Shown: positions 1-11,999 of the stretch, piece after piece
Numbering within the stretch: the stretch's first letter is position 1
Layout of the letters: each line of letters starts with the position of its first letter
Notes under the pieces: generated by a model
What the model saw: only the letters and a program-made list of their open reading frames with translations
Told to the model about the DNA's origin: nothing
Databases searched by the model: none
Assembly: GCA_038277395.1 (NCBI GenBank)
Contig: CM076189.1
Coordinates: forward strand, 85,735,421 to 85,799,420
Direction: 5' to 3'
Length of the DNA stretch: 64,000 nt
Source: Dryocosmus kuriphilus
Taxonomy: Eukaryota > Arthropoda > Insecta > Hymenoptera > Cynipidae
Program-made: the position numbers and the translations under genes

Positions 1-699
1 TACTTTGTAGGATGCCGTTACTTTTACTCTGTTGTGTGTTTGCAGGCCTACTGACGTGTGAACAGCTCAAGACATTTTAAACATTTTCACAGCATTTTAT
101 AAACACTTTTAGACATTTTATATCGTATATATTTTTGTAATTATTACTGAATAAAAGAGTTAGTGCTAAAAGTTAACATAAAGCTGCAAGATGATTATCC
201 CCTTCAAACAGCAGGAAATTTTTATGACTGGCACCATTTAGGATACACCACTACACAAGAGCATCAGAAACATAAAATAGGTCATGACATTTGTCACGAG
301 TCATGAAGTGTTTTCACTTCGAGAGTACTTCACGAAAGATATTGGAAACACTTGACAGACGTCCTATACGTTTACGACACACTCAGCAAACATCTTGTCA
401 CGTACTCCTGAAACCTTTGTATAGTACTCGTACACTCTAAAAAGTGTTTAAACATTTCGACAACACTCTGTGAGGACTACTACGAACACTTCCACAACAT
501 TTTCGGAACACCAACGAACATCACGCAAACACTTCGAAACATTACGCAAACACGTCTGCGAACATCTTGAAATCATCTCAGCATTCTAAAGAGCACTTCT
601 TAAACATCTGAGGATATCTTGTACAATCCCCCCTAAACATCTCCATAATACTAGCAGAAACCCTTAAAGAACATTTCCTAAGCACACCATTTTCGCCAG
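1..699. other. AT-rich stretch, no gene recognised
   Basis: No sustained reading frame or known element is visible. From about 290 to 690 the sequence keeps returning to short words such as CGAACAT and AACACTTCG at irregular spacing of roughly 15-25 bases, which suggests an old, degenerate simple repeat. No clear period could be fixed by eye. Confidence 0.4.
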
Positions 700-1195
700 G
701 GAAACCGCTTTTCAGCAAAACTATGCAAGATATGAGAAAATATTAACAAGCAGAATTGTTCATCTTGGAAAGAGCTACAAAATTTACTTATAGGACTCAT
801 CGTTTTACTTTTAAGAATCGAAATCCTGCATTGTGAAAGTTTGGAAAATCACAAAAAAACCTTATCAATCTTCAATGTGTTTTTAAAAAAATGTAATTTG
901 TCGAGCGCGAAGCGCGAGTGAAATGATGAGAATGTATTCCTGAAGGTCGATAGAGCCTTAAGTAAAATCATTTATTTTGTAATGTGTAATAAAAAATTCA
1001 AATTTAATAATCTCATTAAAATTTGGTGTTTTGAAATTTTAAGACCCACGGGAAGAACACCAAGCATGATGTGCAAGAACCAAAAACATCCGAGCGCGAA
1101 GCGCGGCGACCACCAGACCGCGCGCCCCAGGCGCGCTCATACTTCGCGCAGAGCGCACGATGAGAATGTGCCCGCGAAGTGGGCAGATTTTTTTG
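700..1195 (+). repeat. Dispersed repeat with GCGCGAAGCGCG tail
   Basis: About 220 bases here (708-925) closely match 24336-24553, and the following GC-rich tail (1090-1195, with GAGCGCGAAGCGCG and CCCGCGAAGTGGGC) matches 24533-24632. The second copy lies inside the TIR element 22296-24850, so this is probably a fragment of the same mobile family. A 72-codon frame crosses the GC-rich part, but it follows short inverted GCGC repeats and is not a credible gene. Confidence 0.7.
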
Positions 1196-2479
1196 TTTAA
1201 AGATTCAACTAATGTGATAAATATTGGTCTTTTTCAGTCAAAAATTAATGTATTGAGTTGAAGATTAATCTTTTCTTGTTGAAGGTACCAATATTTTTGA
1301 TTGGAAACACATTTATTTTTTTTAAAGTGCTATTTTTGTATGTAGATATCAAATATGTAAAACCCTTCAATTTAAAAAAAGAAATAGTTAAATTTCAAAG
1401 CAAAGAATATTGATCCTTAACCCAAAATGGAACAGCTACGCTTTGTAAAAAGTATTAATTCTAAATAAAAAATATTTGAATTTTCAACAAACAAAAATTA
1501 ACTTTGAAGAAAACGTTCAAATTTTGTATAAAAAACTCACAGTTTGGAAGAGAGATATCTCCCTAATATTTCTGAGGCCAAACTTCTTGTTCTGACAACA
1601 TTTTAAAAATTTTTGGATTTTGGTATCTCACACTTGCTTTTAAAAACATTATTCTGTACAAAATTTGTGTTCAGACCTTATTAATCAAGTTAAATAGGAG
1701 TGAGTAATGTAAGGTAAATAGGTTGTGTTAGTAATTCTTAGTTTGCGGTTATGAAACAATGACTTGGAAAACGTGACATTGGTGGAGGTAAAGTTGTCTA
1801 ATTATAAGTTTCGAAACACGGCCTCATATTATTTCAGTAAAGTTAAAATTCTGTTACACAGTTTTGTTTGTTGATTAAGCTTTTTGCTTTGGCGCAAGTA
1901 CTTGAAACCATCTTAAGAAATTTCCAGGAGTTGCATGATTTTTTAAAGAAATTTAAGGAATAAGTTTAATTCAATTTATAACCACACTATTCACTTCTTT
2001 TAGTAGAACGTACAGGTTTCAGTAATTTGTGGTTGTGCTAGAGAATCCCGAATCCCGTTTTTGACAATCTAACCACAAAAACGCATGCACTTCTGCACCG
2101 GATTTGCGAAAGACCTTTATTTTAGGTCATGTTGCGTCATTTTCACCAAAACAGATTCTTTTCTATGAAAAATTATAATAATTAATGAATTAAGCTTAAC
2201 ATAACCACGCACAAAAATATGACAAATTTATTTGTAAATAAAAGGGATGCGCTTTCAACTAAATCGTTCAATTTCGAACCGACAACGATAAATTCGCCAA
2301 AAAAATATAATAGTTGAATTTTTAACCGAAAATTAATAAACTTCAGCCAAATATGGAACAGCTTAATTTTGAACACAAGGTAGTTGAATTCCCATCTACA
2401 AAAGTATAACTTTCAACCAAAATATTTGCATTTTTTATCAATTTAGTGGAATTTTAGCACAAAAAGGGAAAAGAATTGA
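1196..2479. other. AT-rich stretch, nothing recognised
   Basis: Non-coding AT-rich sequence with stop codons in all frames. Many short phrases on the theme of 'TTGAATTTTCAACC' recur. These are common in the background of this window and do not define an element. Confidence 0.4.
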
Positions 2480-3036
2480 CGCACAGGAATAATTGGAATG
2501 GACTTCAAATTCTAGGTGGACTATAAGCATAAATATAATATACTACATAATAGAGGAACAACATACAAAATAGAGAAAAAAAATGTAAGGGAAGTTTCAA
2601 GTCCATTCCAATTCCAATGATTTTTCCTATATTTTTCCTACCTTGTTTTTCATTTTTGAATTAAATTACTTTATATATGTTATATTATATTTACATTCAA
2701 ACCAGGATTTCAAGTCGGTTTCAATTTTATTTTTTTCTGATAGAGGAAACTTTCAAATCTTTATATATCTTTACTTATGCTAAATAAAGAAAGCGCGAAA
2801 AAGAAAATTCTTATATCTCTTTTCTAAAATAAAAAAATGAAAAATAACGAAGTTAGAATAAAGGAAAGATCATTGGAATGGACTTGAAATAGAAGTTGTA
2901 ATATAAATATTCTTATAGCATATTATATAATATATGTAAATTACTTTAGTTCAAAAATGAAAACTAAAACAGGGAAAATAAAGGAAAATTGTAATTGACT
3001 TGAAACTCAAGTTGGAGTAAAAATATAAAATAATGT

Positions 3037-3068
<32 letters not shown>

Positions 3069-3330
3069 TATGTACCTATATATTTATATATTATCTATTT
3101 ATATTCCGACTTGAATTACAACTCAATTTCAATTTTCCTTTATTTTTCCTTCCTAAGTTTTCACTTTTTTTTATTTCAGGAGAGTGATATAAAAATTTTT
3201 TTTATCTCCCCATTTTTAGTTTTCATAAATAAAGATATAGAAAAATGTACATGCTTCCTCTGTAAGAGTAAAAGAAGACCGAAACTGACTTGAAATTCAC
3301 TTTTGAATATAAATGTAAAGTCACATGTAT
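2480..3330. repeat. Cluster of TTGGAATGGACTTGAAA repeats around (TA)n
   Basis: The phrase TTGGAATGGACTTGAAA followed by an AT-rich tract appears several times in both orientations (about 2495, 2600 reversed, 2875, 2990, 3275 and 3385). Each is separated by ATAAATATAA and (TA)n, with the longest (TA)n run at 3037-3063. Similar clusters lie at 6170-6480, 17640-17733 and 25020-25400. Alternating orientation gives strong hairpin potential. It looks like a small AT-rich interspersed repeat that accumulates next to TA microsatellites. Confidence 0.65.
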
Positions 3331-3549
3331 AAATTACTTTAAGTCAAAGGTGAGAAATAAAGAAGATGATATAAAAGAAAGATCATTAGAATTGACTTGA
3401 ACTTTCCTTTCTCTTTCCTTCCTTTTTTTTATATTAATTATTTACTACTAAAGGAAATATTTTTCCATTATATATGTGTATACGAGATGTGTTCAAAAAG
3501 TAAGATGACTTTTAATTTTTACGAAAAAATATTTATTTATTCATCAATT

Positions 3550-4801
3550 ATTATGGTGTCCCCTTCAAAGTATCCCCCCTCCTATATAATACACTTGTTA
3601 GAATATTTTTTCCAATCTTCGAAGCACTTATGATAAGCACTTTTTGGTATAGCCTTGAGTTCTTCCCACGATGCATTCTCTATCTCCTCAATCGTTGCAA
3701 ATCTCCGTCCTTTCATGGCTCTCTTCAGCTTTGGGAACAGGAAAAAGTCAGGGGGTCCAAATCCGTTGAATATGGTGGCTGGGGCTTGATTGTGGTTTTT
3801 TTTTGCCATAAAGTCACGCACAATCAACAATGAATGAGCAGGTGCATTGTAGTGATGCAAAAGCCATGAATTGTTTTTCAACAATTCCGGACGTTTTTGT
3901 CATTATGCTTCTCGCGACTGGCGCATATCTTCAAGGTGATACTCCCTATTGATCGTGCGACCTTGAGGTAAGAACTCTTGATGCACTACGCCGAGGTAAT
4001 CGAAGAAAACAGTGAGCAAAGCCTTGATATTTAATCGAACTTGACGTGCTTTTTTCGGTCTTGGCTCCTCCGTGCTATTCCATTGGGAAGATTGGGCTTT
4101 GGTTTCGACGTCATAACCGTATACTCATGATTCGTCACCAGTTATAACACTTTTGGGCATATCAGGATCATTATTGCCGTCATTTAACAGCTCTTGAGCG
4201 ATGCTCATTCGACGGTTCTTTTGGTCAAAATTAAGCACTTTCGGATCAAATTTCGCTGCCACGCGTTTCATGCCCAAAACATCGGAAAAAATTGCATGGC
4301 ACGAGCCAATCGAAATGCCGACGTCTTCCAGTAATAACCATTCTAAGGACATTTTCATAATCACTGATCATTTCCAAGTTTTCCTGAGCGATTTCAGAGC
4401 GAAGGTCTTTCTCCTCGGTCGTGAGCAATTTCGGAATGAATTTCGCAAACAAGCGAGTCATTCCCAAAATCTGGTCCAAAACTTCCAAAAACAGTAATTT
4501 TCGGTATTCCGCAATCATTTTCTACTTCACGAACGGTCAATAGACGATCTTCACTCGCAAGTCGCACACGCTCGATTTTTTCGGTTGTTTTTGTTAGCAG
4601 AGGTCGGCCAGAACGAGGGTCACTGTCAACAGATGTGCGGCCATTTTTAAACCACATGTACCACTCCTTGATCTGCATTATGCCCATACTTTTATCCCCA
4701 AAGGCCTTCTGTATCATTTCAATAGTCTCTGTAAAACTCTTGTAGAGATCGAAACAAAGCTTGATGCAAATACGTTGATCTCTTGTTTCTGTCATTTGCA
4801 A
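3550..4801 (-). pseudogene. Mariner transposase pseudogene (copy 1)
   Basis: Cut-and-paste transposase relic, read in several minus-strand pieces. The N-terminal helix-turn-helix region (about 4801-4490) contains a WFKNGRTS..SGRP linker typical of mariners. The first catalytic aspartate survives in VITGDES near 4130, but the following tryptophan codon has become TGA. The second catalytic motif reads HHYNAPAH instead of HHDNAPAH, so that aspartate is lost. The third motif before DFFLFP is scrambled. With at least two frameshifts as well, no active enzyme is possible. It encodes nothing else recognisable. Confidence 0.8.
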
Positions 4802-4979
4802 CAGTAGACAAATGCGACGAACGGAAAAAGCACGTTGGACATAAGCACACGCTGCACGCGACTCAAAGCGTCAGGCTGGTAACTACGCCATTTATGGAGA
4901 TTCGTGAGGCACTACTGGTTACGCTCATACCCCACAGAGGCAGTTGGAGCGTTCTGGCGCGAAGATATGAACGCAGATC

Positions 4980-5936
4980 GGATAGCTCGGTGGATTCCTG
5001 TCACAACTACGCAGCGCGTCCTCAGGTTGCGGATAGAGGAACGGCCTCTGAGGTTAAACAGCTCCTGAGGTTAACTGGGAATAGAAGAATAAGCAGTCGC
5101 GGACAGCTGATGGGAACCATTCGTGGGTATGGTGAGCCCACACTTGTAGAAAATAGGTACACGAGAGCGATGGTTTAGGAGGACTCGCTCTTCTCACGTC
5201 CATACGCAATAGGTGGGTTCTATCAAGCAAAGGCGCAGCGTGTATCCACCAAGAAACACTAACCGAACAAAAATTAAATATCTTTTAAGGGGAAAACCTG
5301 CTGCCCCATTGGACATCACAGCGATGACACTGCCCGAAAGGGATGTGTGGGATGATTCGCCTGTAGTGTCAAAGTGGTATTGATGCCAGTGTGGCGCACT
5401 GCCTTGCAGGAGGATATTAGTATACGAAACAGAAACCGTAATGTGTCTGTTGACAAGTAGACACGGTCCTTTTCAAAGTCGGAAAGCTCCTAGACTTACA
5501 CCTAGGGAGGTATGGGGGTCATCACTTGTGGGACGGAGGAACCACCTGCGATCGGACAAGGATCTCTAGTTTGCGAACTTTCTTAAAACTATCATGGCTA
5601 ACTTCCAAAAGCAAACAAATACAATAAAATATCTTAAGGCGGGAACTTTGAACGCGCGTAGTCTAAATCCTGGTGGATATAGCGAACTCATTGAGATAGC
5701 AAAGAGATACGATATTGATATAATAGTACTTCAAGAAATCTCCTGGCCGGGGAAGTACGCATAAATCTCTAAGGATAGCTACACTTTTCACTATGTGGGA
5801 GCTAAAGGGTGCGAACTGGGGACCGGGTTTCATATTACTAAACGAATTGGCAAGCCGTTGTCGATATGCAATTGATTAACGACCGGTTACCTTATATTGT
5901 ACTAAAGTGTAATTCCTGAAAACAGGTGGTAACTAA
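4980..5936 (+). mobile_element. RTE-type LINE, 5' fragment (copy 1)
   Basis: This stretch aligns base for base with the start of the longer RTE copy at 6488-7430. Both begin at the same point (a GCTC-GTGG-TTCCTGTCAC start) and share the 5' leader and the start of the endonuclease frame, with phrases such as LNARS and IDIIVLQE. Similarity stops at 5936. The fragment therefore keeps the 5' end and lacks the 3' end, the reverse of normal LINE truncation, which points to a later deletion or recombination. It lies inside mariner copy 1. Confidence 0.75.
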
Positions 5937-6159
5937 AGTGCACTGCCCTATCTTTTCGAAAGCAGAAAATCGAAGATCACACCAAACACTATTAGCCTTT
6001 ATGCATGTCACAAACATATCTACTAAAAATCCTATACACTTGAAAATGTGCACATATATTCGGGACAAGCGTACCAATATAAAATTTTTAAAAAATGAAG
6101 GTCGAATGTACATAGCCCGCGAAATTTGAAAAGTCACCTTACTTTTTGAACATACCTCA

Positions 6160-6422
6160 TATATATCTAATATTTATATTTATACTCCAACTTGAATTTC
6201 ATGTCTATGCCAATGTTTTTTTTCCTTCTTTATTTTTAATTTTTTAATTAAAGCAATTTATATATACAAATATTTATATTACATCTTGAAATTCAAGTCA
6301 ATTCCAATTTTGCTTTATTTTTCCTCCTTTATTTTAGATTTTTTTTCTAAAGAGGTATACAAATTTCCTTTACCTTTCTTTCCTTTTATTTTTCATAAAT
6401 ATAGACATATAAATATTTAAAA

Positions 6423-6485
<63 letters not shown>

Positions 6486-6487
6486 AA
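6160..6487. repeat. AT-rich repeat unit with long (TA)n
   Basis: Copies of the TTGGAATGGACTTGAAA-type repeat (here as its complement, around 6185 and 6290) lead into a (TA)n run of about 54 bases at 6424-6478. The RTE copy begins immediately after. This is the longest uninterrupted TA microsatellite in the window. Confidence 0.75.
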
Positions 6488-9400
6488 ACTGCTCCGTGGG
6501 TTCCTGTCACCACTACGCAGCGCGTCCTCAGGGTGCGGATAGACGAACGGCCCCTCAGGTTGAACAGCTTCTGAGGTTAACTGCGAATACAAGAATAAGC
6601 AGTCGCGGACAGTCAATAGGATCCAGTCGTGGGTGTTGTGAGCCCACATTGGTAAACAAAATAGTTACACGACAGCCATGGTTTGGGAGGACTCACCCTT
6701 TCGCGTCTATACACAATAGGTGGTTTCTACCAAGCCAAGACGCAGCGTGTATCCACCTAAAGACACTACCCGAACAAAAACTAAATATCTTGTAAGGGGA
6801 AAACCTGCGGCCCCATTAGACACCACAGCGATGACACTGCCGCAAGGGACGTGTGGAATGATTCGCCTGTAGTGTCAACGTGGTATTGATGCCAGTGTGG
6901 CACGCTTCCTTGCAGGAGGACGTTAGGATACAAGGGAGAAACCGTAATGTGTCTGACGACAGGTTGACACAGTCTTTGTCAAAGTTGGAAAGCTAGGGAG
7001 GTTTGGGAGTTACTATTCCTGGGACGGTAGATTCACCTGCGATCGGAACTAGATCTTTAGCGTGCGTACTTTCTTAAAGCTGTCACGTCTAACTTCCAAA
7101 AGCAAACAACTACAATAAAATACCTTACGCAGGAAATTCTGAACGCGCGTAGTACAAATAGTGGCGGATTTAGCGAGCTCATTGCGATATCAAAGAGATA
7201 CGATATTGATATAATAGCACTTCAAGAAACCTGCTGGCCGTAGGAGTACGCATCAATCTCTAAGGATAACCACACTTTTCACTATGGGGGAGCTATAGGG
7301 CGCAAACTAGGGACCGGGTTTCTTATTCATAAACGAATTTCGCAAGAGGTTATCGGTCTTCAGTTGATTAATGTCCGGTTATCATATATTGTACTAAAGG
7401 GTTATTTCTGCAAGCAGGTTCTAATTAACGTTTTTAGCGATTTCTCGACGTTCGACGCAAAAATAGTATTGGGAGACGTCAACGCGGACATTGGAAAAGA
7501 ACCGATGTATAGGCCTACAATAGAGTCGGATAGCTTGCATGACGTCAGTAATGATAATGGGACTAGAGTAATGAACTTTGAAGTTTCAAAGAACCCCGTT
7601 GTCAAAAGCACATATTTCAAGCATAAAAATATACATAGGGCCACATGGACATCATAGATGGTATCACTCATAATCAGATTGATTATGTTTTGACGGAAGA
7701 CGTCATACAAACATGCTCGATTTAAAACCGTACAGGGGAGCGGATTTAAGTTCAGATCACTTGCTCGTGATAGTGAAGCTAAGATCTAGAGTAGCGTTAA
7801 ATATGAAAACTAGCCCTTCAGAGCCAGAAGTACGTTTCAATATAGTTAGGTTTAAAACACCAACAGAAAAAATGGCATTATCAATTACAGATTTCTAATA
7901 GTTTCGTTGCTCTTCAAAAACAAAGAAGCGATAGCGATAATTGTGAGGATGTCCCTGAAACCCTGTGGGGCAATATGATAGAGGCGATAAATAGAGCCGC
8001 AGAAATTACTATAGGTTTAAAGGAAGTATCCGAGAGCAAACCGAGGTTTGACGAAGGGTGCAAACTATGGCTTAAAAAGCGAACAGAGGCCGAAGAAATT
8101 AGTTTGCAAAATAATTGCGATCGGATAAATAAAAAGTATCTCGAGATCAGTAAAAGTACAAATAGGTTTTACAGATCCAAGAATAGGGAGAGGGAAAGAA
8201 TAAGATAACATCAATAGAGGCAAATAACAAAACAAAATAACCGTCGGAAGATGTACAGGGGAATCAATTTTAGAAGGAAAGGCTTTCAAAGTAGAACGGA
8301 AGTAATGAGGGACAAAAATGGCAATCTAGTAGCTGATACGACGGAGAGACTAAATTTATGGAAAAACTACTTCAATAAGCTATTGAACGTATGCGAAGCC
8401 TGCGTTGAAGTTAATCTCGGTGAAATCCACACTTCTGATCTACTAATTGATGAGCCTACTGATAAAGAAATAGAAATGGCCATAAAGAAGATGAAAAGTA
8501 ACAAAGCCATGGGCATTGACGACCTACCATCAGAACAGATAACAAATAGGGGCCCTCGCCTCAGACGACAAATTTTTTAATTAATAGGCGCAATCTGGGT
8601 AGCAGAAAGCACACCGGAGGAATGGAATACCACTATTATTATACCCATCTTCAGAAAGGGCGATAAAACGAACTGTAACGAATATCGGGGAATTTTACTT
8701 GTGCCTTCGTGCTATAAGATCCTATCCAATGTAATCTTAAGTATACTAACCCTCTTTTCTGATGAAATCATTGGCGATTACCAGTGTAGATTCCGCCGAA
8801 ACCGCTCTACAATCGGTGAAATGGTGACAATTAGATAACTGTTAGAAAATAAGTGGGAATTTAATGAAGCAATACATCAGATATTTATCGACTTCAGAGA
8901 TTCTTACGACTCTATTATAGGGGCACGAATGTATTGAATTCTTGGGTTCTTGGTGTGTAACAAGGAAATTGGTTAGACTTATCGAAGTTTGCTCAAGCCG
9001 CAGCAGGGGTAGAATAAGTGTAAACTGAAGTTTATGTGAAGAGTTTTTGATCCGCGATGGCCTGAAACAGGGCGTTGCGTTTTCGTGCATTCTTTTCAAC
9101 TTCTGGGATATGCGGATGATCTCGACTTACTCGGGGATGATAAAGAAACGGTAGCTAAAAATGCGGAAATCATGATTACAAAAGCCAAGGAAATAGATTT
9201 AGAAGTTAGCGAATCGAAGACAAAATATTTGGTCCTCGACAGATCAGAACAGAGAAATGGAGAGGGGGATGTAATGGCCGGAAATATGAAATTTGAAAGA
9301 GTTAATGAGTTTAAATACCTTGGAACTTTTACAACTAGCGACAATAATATTAGAACGAAAATCAGCGGACGTCTGCACGCTGGCAATGTGTGCTACTATG

Positions 9401-9830
9401 AAATAGATACATTACTAAAATCTCGATCGTTATCTAGAAACATCAAAGTAAAAATTAACAAAACGACAATAATGCCGGTCAACATGTACGGGTGCGTAAC
9501 GTTAGCGCTGATGAAAGGAGAGGAGAACAGCTTTAGAGTAGTCGAAAATAAAGTACTTACAAAAATTTATGTCCCAAAAGTGAGGAAGAGACTGGTGAAT
9601 GGAGAAAACTGCATAGTGATGAGATGCATGCTCTCTACGTGTCAGCAAATATTAATAGAATAATGAAAGCGCGCAAATTAAGCTAGTGGCGACATGTAGC
9701 AAGAATGGGCAACGAAAGAACAGTGGCGTAAGTTTTAGGAGGAAAGCCGATTAGTAAAAGACCCCTTGGCAGACCGAGAAACAAATGGGAGAAAAACGTA
9801 GTGGACGATCTAAAAGAGCTATGGCATGAT
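6488..9830 (+). mobile_element. RTE-type non-LTR retrotransposon, main part (copy 2)
   Basis: LINE with a 5' leader (6488 to about 7080) and one long decayed ORF holding endonuclease and reverse transcriptase. The start coincides with that of copy 1, suggesting a real 5' terminus. The body is interrupted at 9830 by the TIR element 9831-17439. The missing C-terminal codons and a TAA-rich 3' tail resume at 17443-17572. The wording of the endonuclease and RT motifs is that of the RTE/BovB-like group, although the clade was assigned from memory of motifs only. Confidence 0.8.
7080..9830 (+). pseudogene. RTE endonuclease-reverse transcriptase pseudogene
   Basis: Target-primed retrotransposition polyprotein. 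An apurinic-type endonuclease comes first: the catalytic glutamate in IIALQETCWP (about 7210), LGDVNADIGKE (about 7470) and the DLSSDH motif (about 7750). The RT follows: KSNKAMGIDDLPSEQI (about 8500), a finger motif NEYRGILL (about 8680), motif A as IFIDFRDSYDS (about 8885) and the catalytic YADD at about 9110. The C-terminal thumb/connection region ends with GRPRNKWEKNVVDDLKEL. Stops and frameshifts occur near 7650, 7900, 8210, 8580, 8840, 8935 and 9663, so it is non-functional. The frame continues after the inserted element as YYLNWIEDAQDRDAW at 17443. Confidence 0.8.
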
Positions 9831-10229
9831 TAGTCCAGTCATCTTAGGCCAAATTAGTTGCAAATCTTGGAAAATCGAGATACCCAGTATATTAATACGT
9901 AAAAACTTGTATTTGAAATCCTAAAACTTCTCTCAAAATTCACATATAATTGGATGGCCGCAAGTTTTAAAGTCAGGGGTCAATGGTCACAAAAATCGAG
10001 TTTTTCTACTTTTTTTGCAAATATCTCGGTTTATATGGATTTTACGTTAATTTTAGGTATTATCAACATTGTAGAGAATTATATTCTCTCCAACTTTTGT
10101 ATTTAAAATTTTTTCATAGCTTGAATTTTTCTCGAGATAGAGGGCGCAGAGCGCGCAGTCAGAGAATCGTGTGAGGTCAACTGATAGTCCCGATTAAAAA
10201 CTCGTGTTATTAAGGTTATTAATCATTGC
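9831..10229 (+). repeat. Left long inverted repeat of the TIR element
   Basis: This arm continues at 16017-16053 after the LINE insertion and pairs with 17039-17439 on the other strand at roughly 85-90% by eye. The outermost 12 bases are identical. The 14 bases 10216-10229 are the LINE A target site, repeated at 16003-16016. Confidence 0.85.
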
Positions 10230-10403
10230 GATACTCTTGCTCTGGTTGACGGTTATCTCCGAGCTAAAAACGCGTGTTGTGCTGGAAATGTTTTTTAAGT
10301 GTCGGCCAAACGTGGGGAGATAATAAGTTTTAGTGGGGAAGCGTTTTTTCAGTGAGTAACGGAGTGATTCTGGAAGTGACTCTCTGGCCCTTGGGTTAGG
10401 AAG

Positions 10404-11973
10404 ATGGCGGACAGTGATGTTGGGAACAGTGGGGCAAGAGGACGGGAAGGAATCAAGCCCGCCAACGAAGCAGCCCGCTCCGCAAGTCAGTACACGGAAG
10501 TGGCAGTAGATGGAGCATTGGGTCTAGCGACAGATGAGGCTCCTGAAAAGGTGGACGATAGCGCAGTGGCGCCTCTAGGGGAAGAAACTGGAGGTCATAC
10601 AAAAAGGAATAGGGGGCGGCCCAGGAAGGTTGAAGAGGGGCAGGGAAAAACATATTTAATTATTTTCTGAGAAGTGGGAACGCGAAAGATGATAAGGCAA
10701 GGGTCTTTGGAACAAGGGAAAGACTGAGTAGAACCCCACCAAGGAATTATGGAAGTGGCAGTTTTGCAAAGGAAATAGAGGCTGCGCGCGAAAGTGAGAA
10801 CGACCAGGATGACGTCGCCAATAATAAAACAGAGGAGGGGCCAGTGTCAATGGGTCACTACATGGGAAAAGAGGCCTTAAAAGAACCGGAAAAGTGCAGA
10901 GATGTGAGCATCAGTGAGGAATGCTTGGACTGTGGTAAGTGTCAGGATAAATGGAGGGAGATGCTGATTGAGAGTGAAGGCAGACTAAAAAAGTGGTGGG
11001 CTCGCGAGTTAAAACAATTGGACAATAAGTGGCAGGACGCAGCTACCGTTAAAGTTCATACTGTGGGGGGAACTGATAAAATTGTCGAGGGCGGTGATGG
11101 ACCAGCCACTGGACTATTCACTGAAGTGCTCGACGTTCTACAGAAGAAAGTAGACAGCTTGGTAACTTCGGTAGTGGCCTTGAAGAGGTCGACGTCGGAA
11201 GGTTTCGAGGAAGTGTCAAACAAATTAGTTGAGTACGAAAAGCGGTTGAAAAAGGACGGAAATGGTCATGCTGAAGTTCTGACGAGAAATACTAGAAGGC
11301 CAACTGACGCTATGGAAAAAGCAGTCGATGAGAGAACTGCACCAAGCGAGCCAGATAGGGACCCAAACAGAGGAGACACAAACTCCAACGTCTTAGTAGA
11401 TCCTCTGGAAGGGTTATCCCTTGCAAAAAATTCTCCAGAAAAGTTAAAAAAAGGGGTATGGACCTATGAGAAAAAGATGAGGGAGAAAAGCAGGAATGAT
11501 ATTGCAGTGAGGGGTCTGGCGGAGCAAACGGGCGTGGAAGCTCTGGAGTTTTGTTCTATTGTAAAGAGGCAAACTGAACTGAATATTACCGTGAAAGCAG
11601 TGCATGCCCTGGCGAGGAAGGTGGGGTGCTGCTGTCTCTGACGAGTCACATGCAGAAAGATTGCTGATGAAAAGGGAGAACATAGGACACCTAAAAAAAA
11701 GCATCGCTTGTGGTGACAGACGATTTCACTTGGAGGCAGAATGAGGTTAATGAGTGGTTAGATACCCTGGCAACCGAAGCGACAAGTCAAGGCAGATCAG
11801 TGCATGTTAAGCACTTCCAGCAAAAGATCTGGGTTGACGGAAATTGGTATCAGTGGAGAGAGGAGTCAGCAACACTGGAGAAAATGGATCCTGATGGAAG
11901 AAGAACGCGAGCGGGTACAGGTAACAGGGGCAGCGAGACAAATAATGTAAATGATAATAATAATAATGGCTGA
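10404..11973 (+). pseudogene. LINE A ORF1 (RNA-binding/chaperone-like protein), broken
   Basis: The ATG at 10404 opens an acidic N-terminal segment followed by an AT-hook-like RNRGRPRK (about residue 73). A frameshift near 10655 moves into the frame of 10844-11641, which is charged, rich in Lys/Glu and likely coiled coil, with a CLDCGKC cysteine pair. A second break lies near 11640-11710. The last piece (11710-11973) has TDDFTWRQNEVNEWL and WVDGNWYQW, the C-terminal block that closes ORF1 in related LINEs, including the ORF1-only copies at 25902 and 60774 (there DMTWRER..). Its presumed role is to coat element RNA; no enzyme motif is present. Confidence 0.7.
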
Positions 11974-11999
11974 CTTTTGTACGGGGATGAGGGCAATGG

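Larger units (their letters stand above)
3483..6159 (-). mobile_element. Mariner relic (copy 1) containing an RTE insertion
   Basis: A mariner-family DNA transposon whose ends can be seen. The left TIR begins CGAGATGTGTTCAAAAAGTA at 3483 and its inverted partner ends at 6159, with TA on both sides (3481-3482 and 6160-6161), the usual mariner target duplication. The transposase is on the minus strand. About 960 bases of an RTE-type LINE (4980-5936) sit inside the element. Without it the element is still longer than the usual 1.3 kb, so other inserted sequence may remain. The TIR matches the fragment at 29838, so both belong to one family, distinct from copies 2 and 3. Confidence 0.8.

Noticed and set aside
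982..1200. 72-codon ORF with PTGRTPSMM and ARPRRAH segments
   Set aside because: It follows GC-rich inverted repeats of a dispersed element and the second copy (24533-24632) does not conserve the frame.
5020..5180. ORF frames in the RTE leader (also 6496-6795)
   Set aside because: Both RTE copies have a frame here with similar residues (SCHNYAARPQ..), but it lies in the leader before the endonuclease, is short and shifted between copies; a small upstream ORF is possible but unproven.
6386..6649. ORF with a long Tyr-Ile repeat
   Set aside because: Encoded by the (TA)n microsatellite and the RTE leader read backwards.
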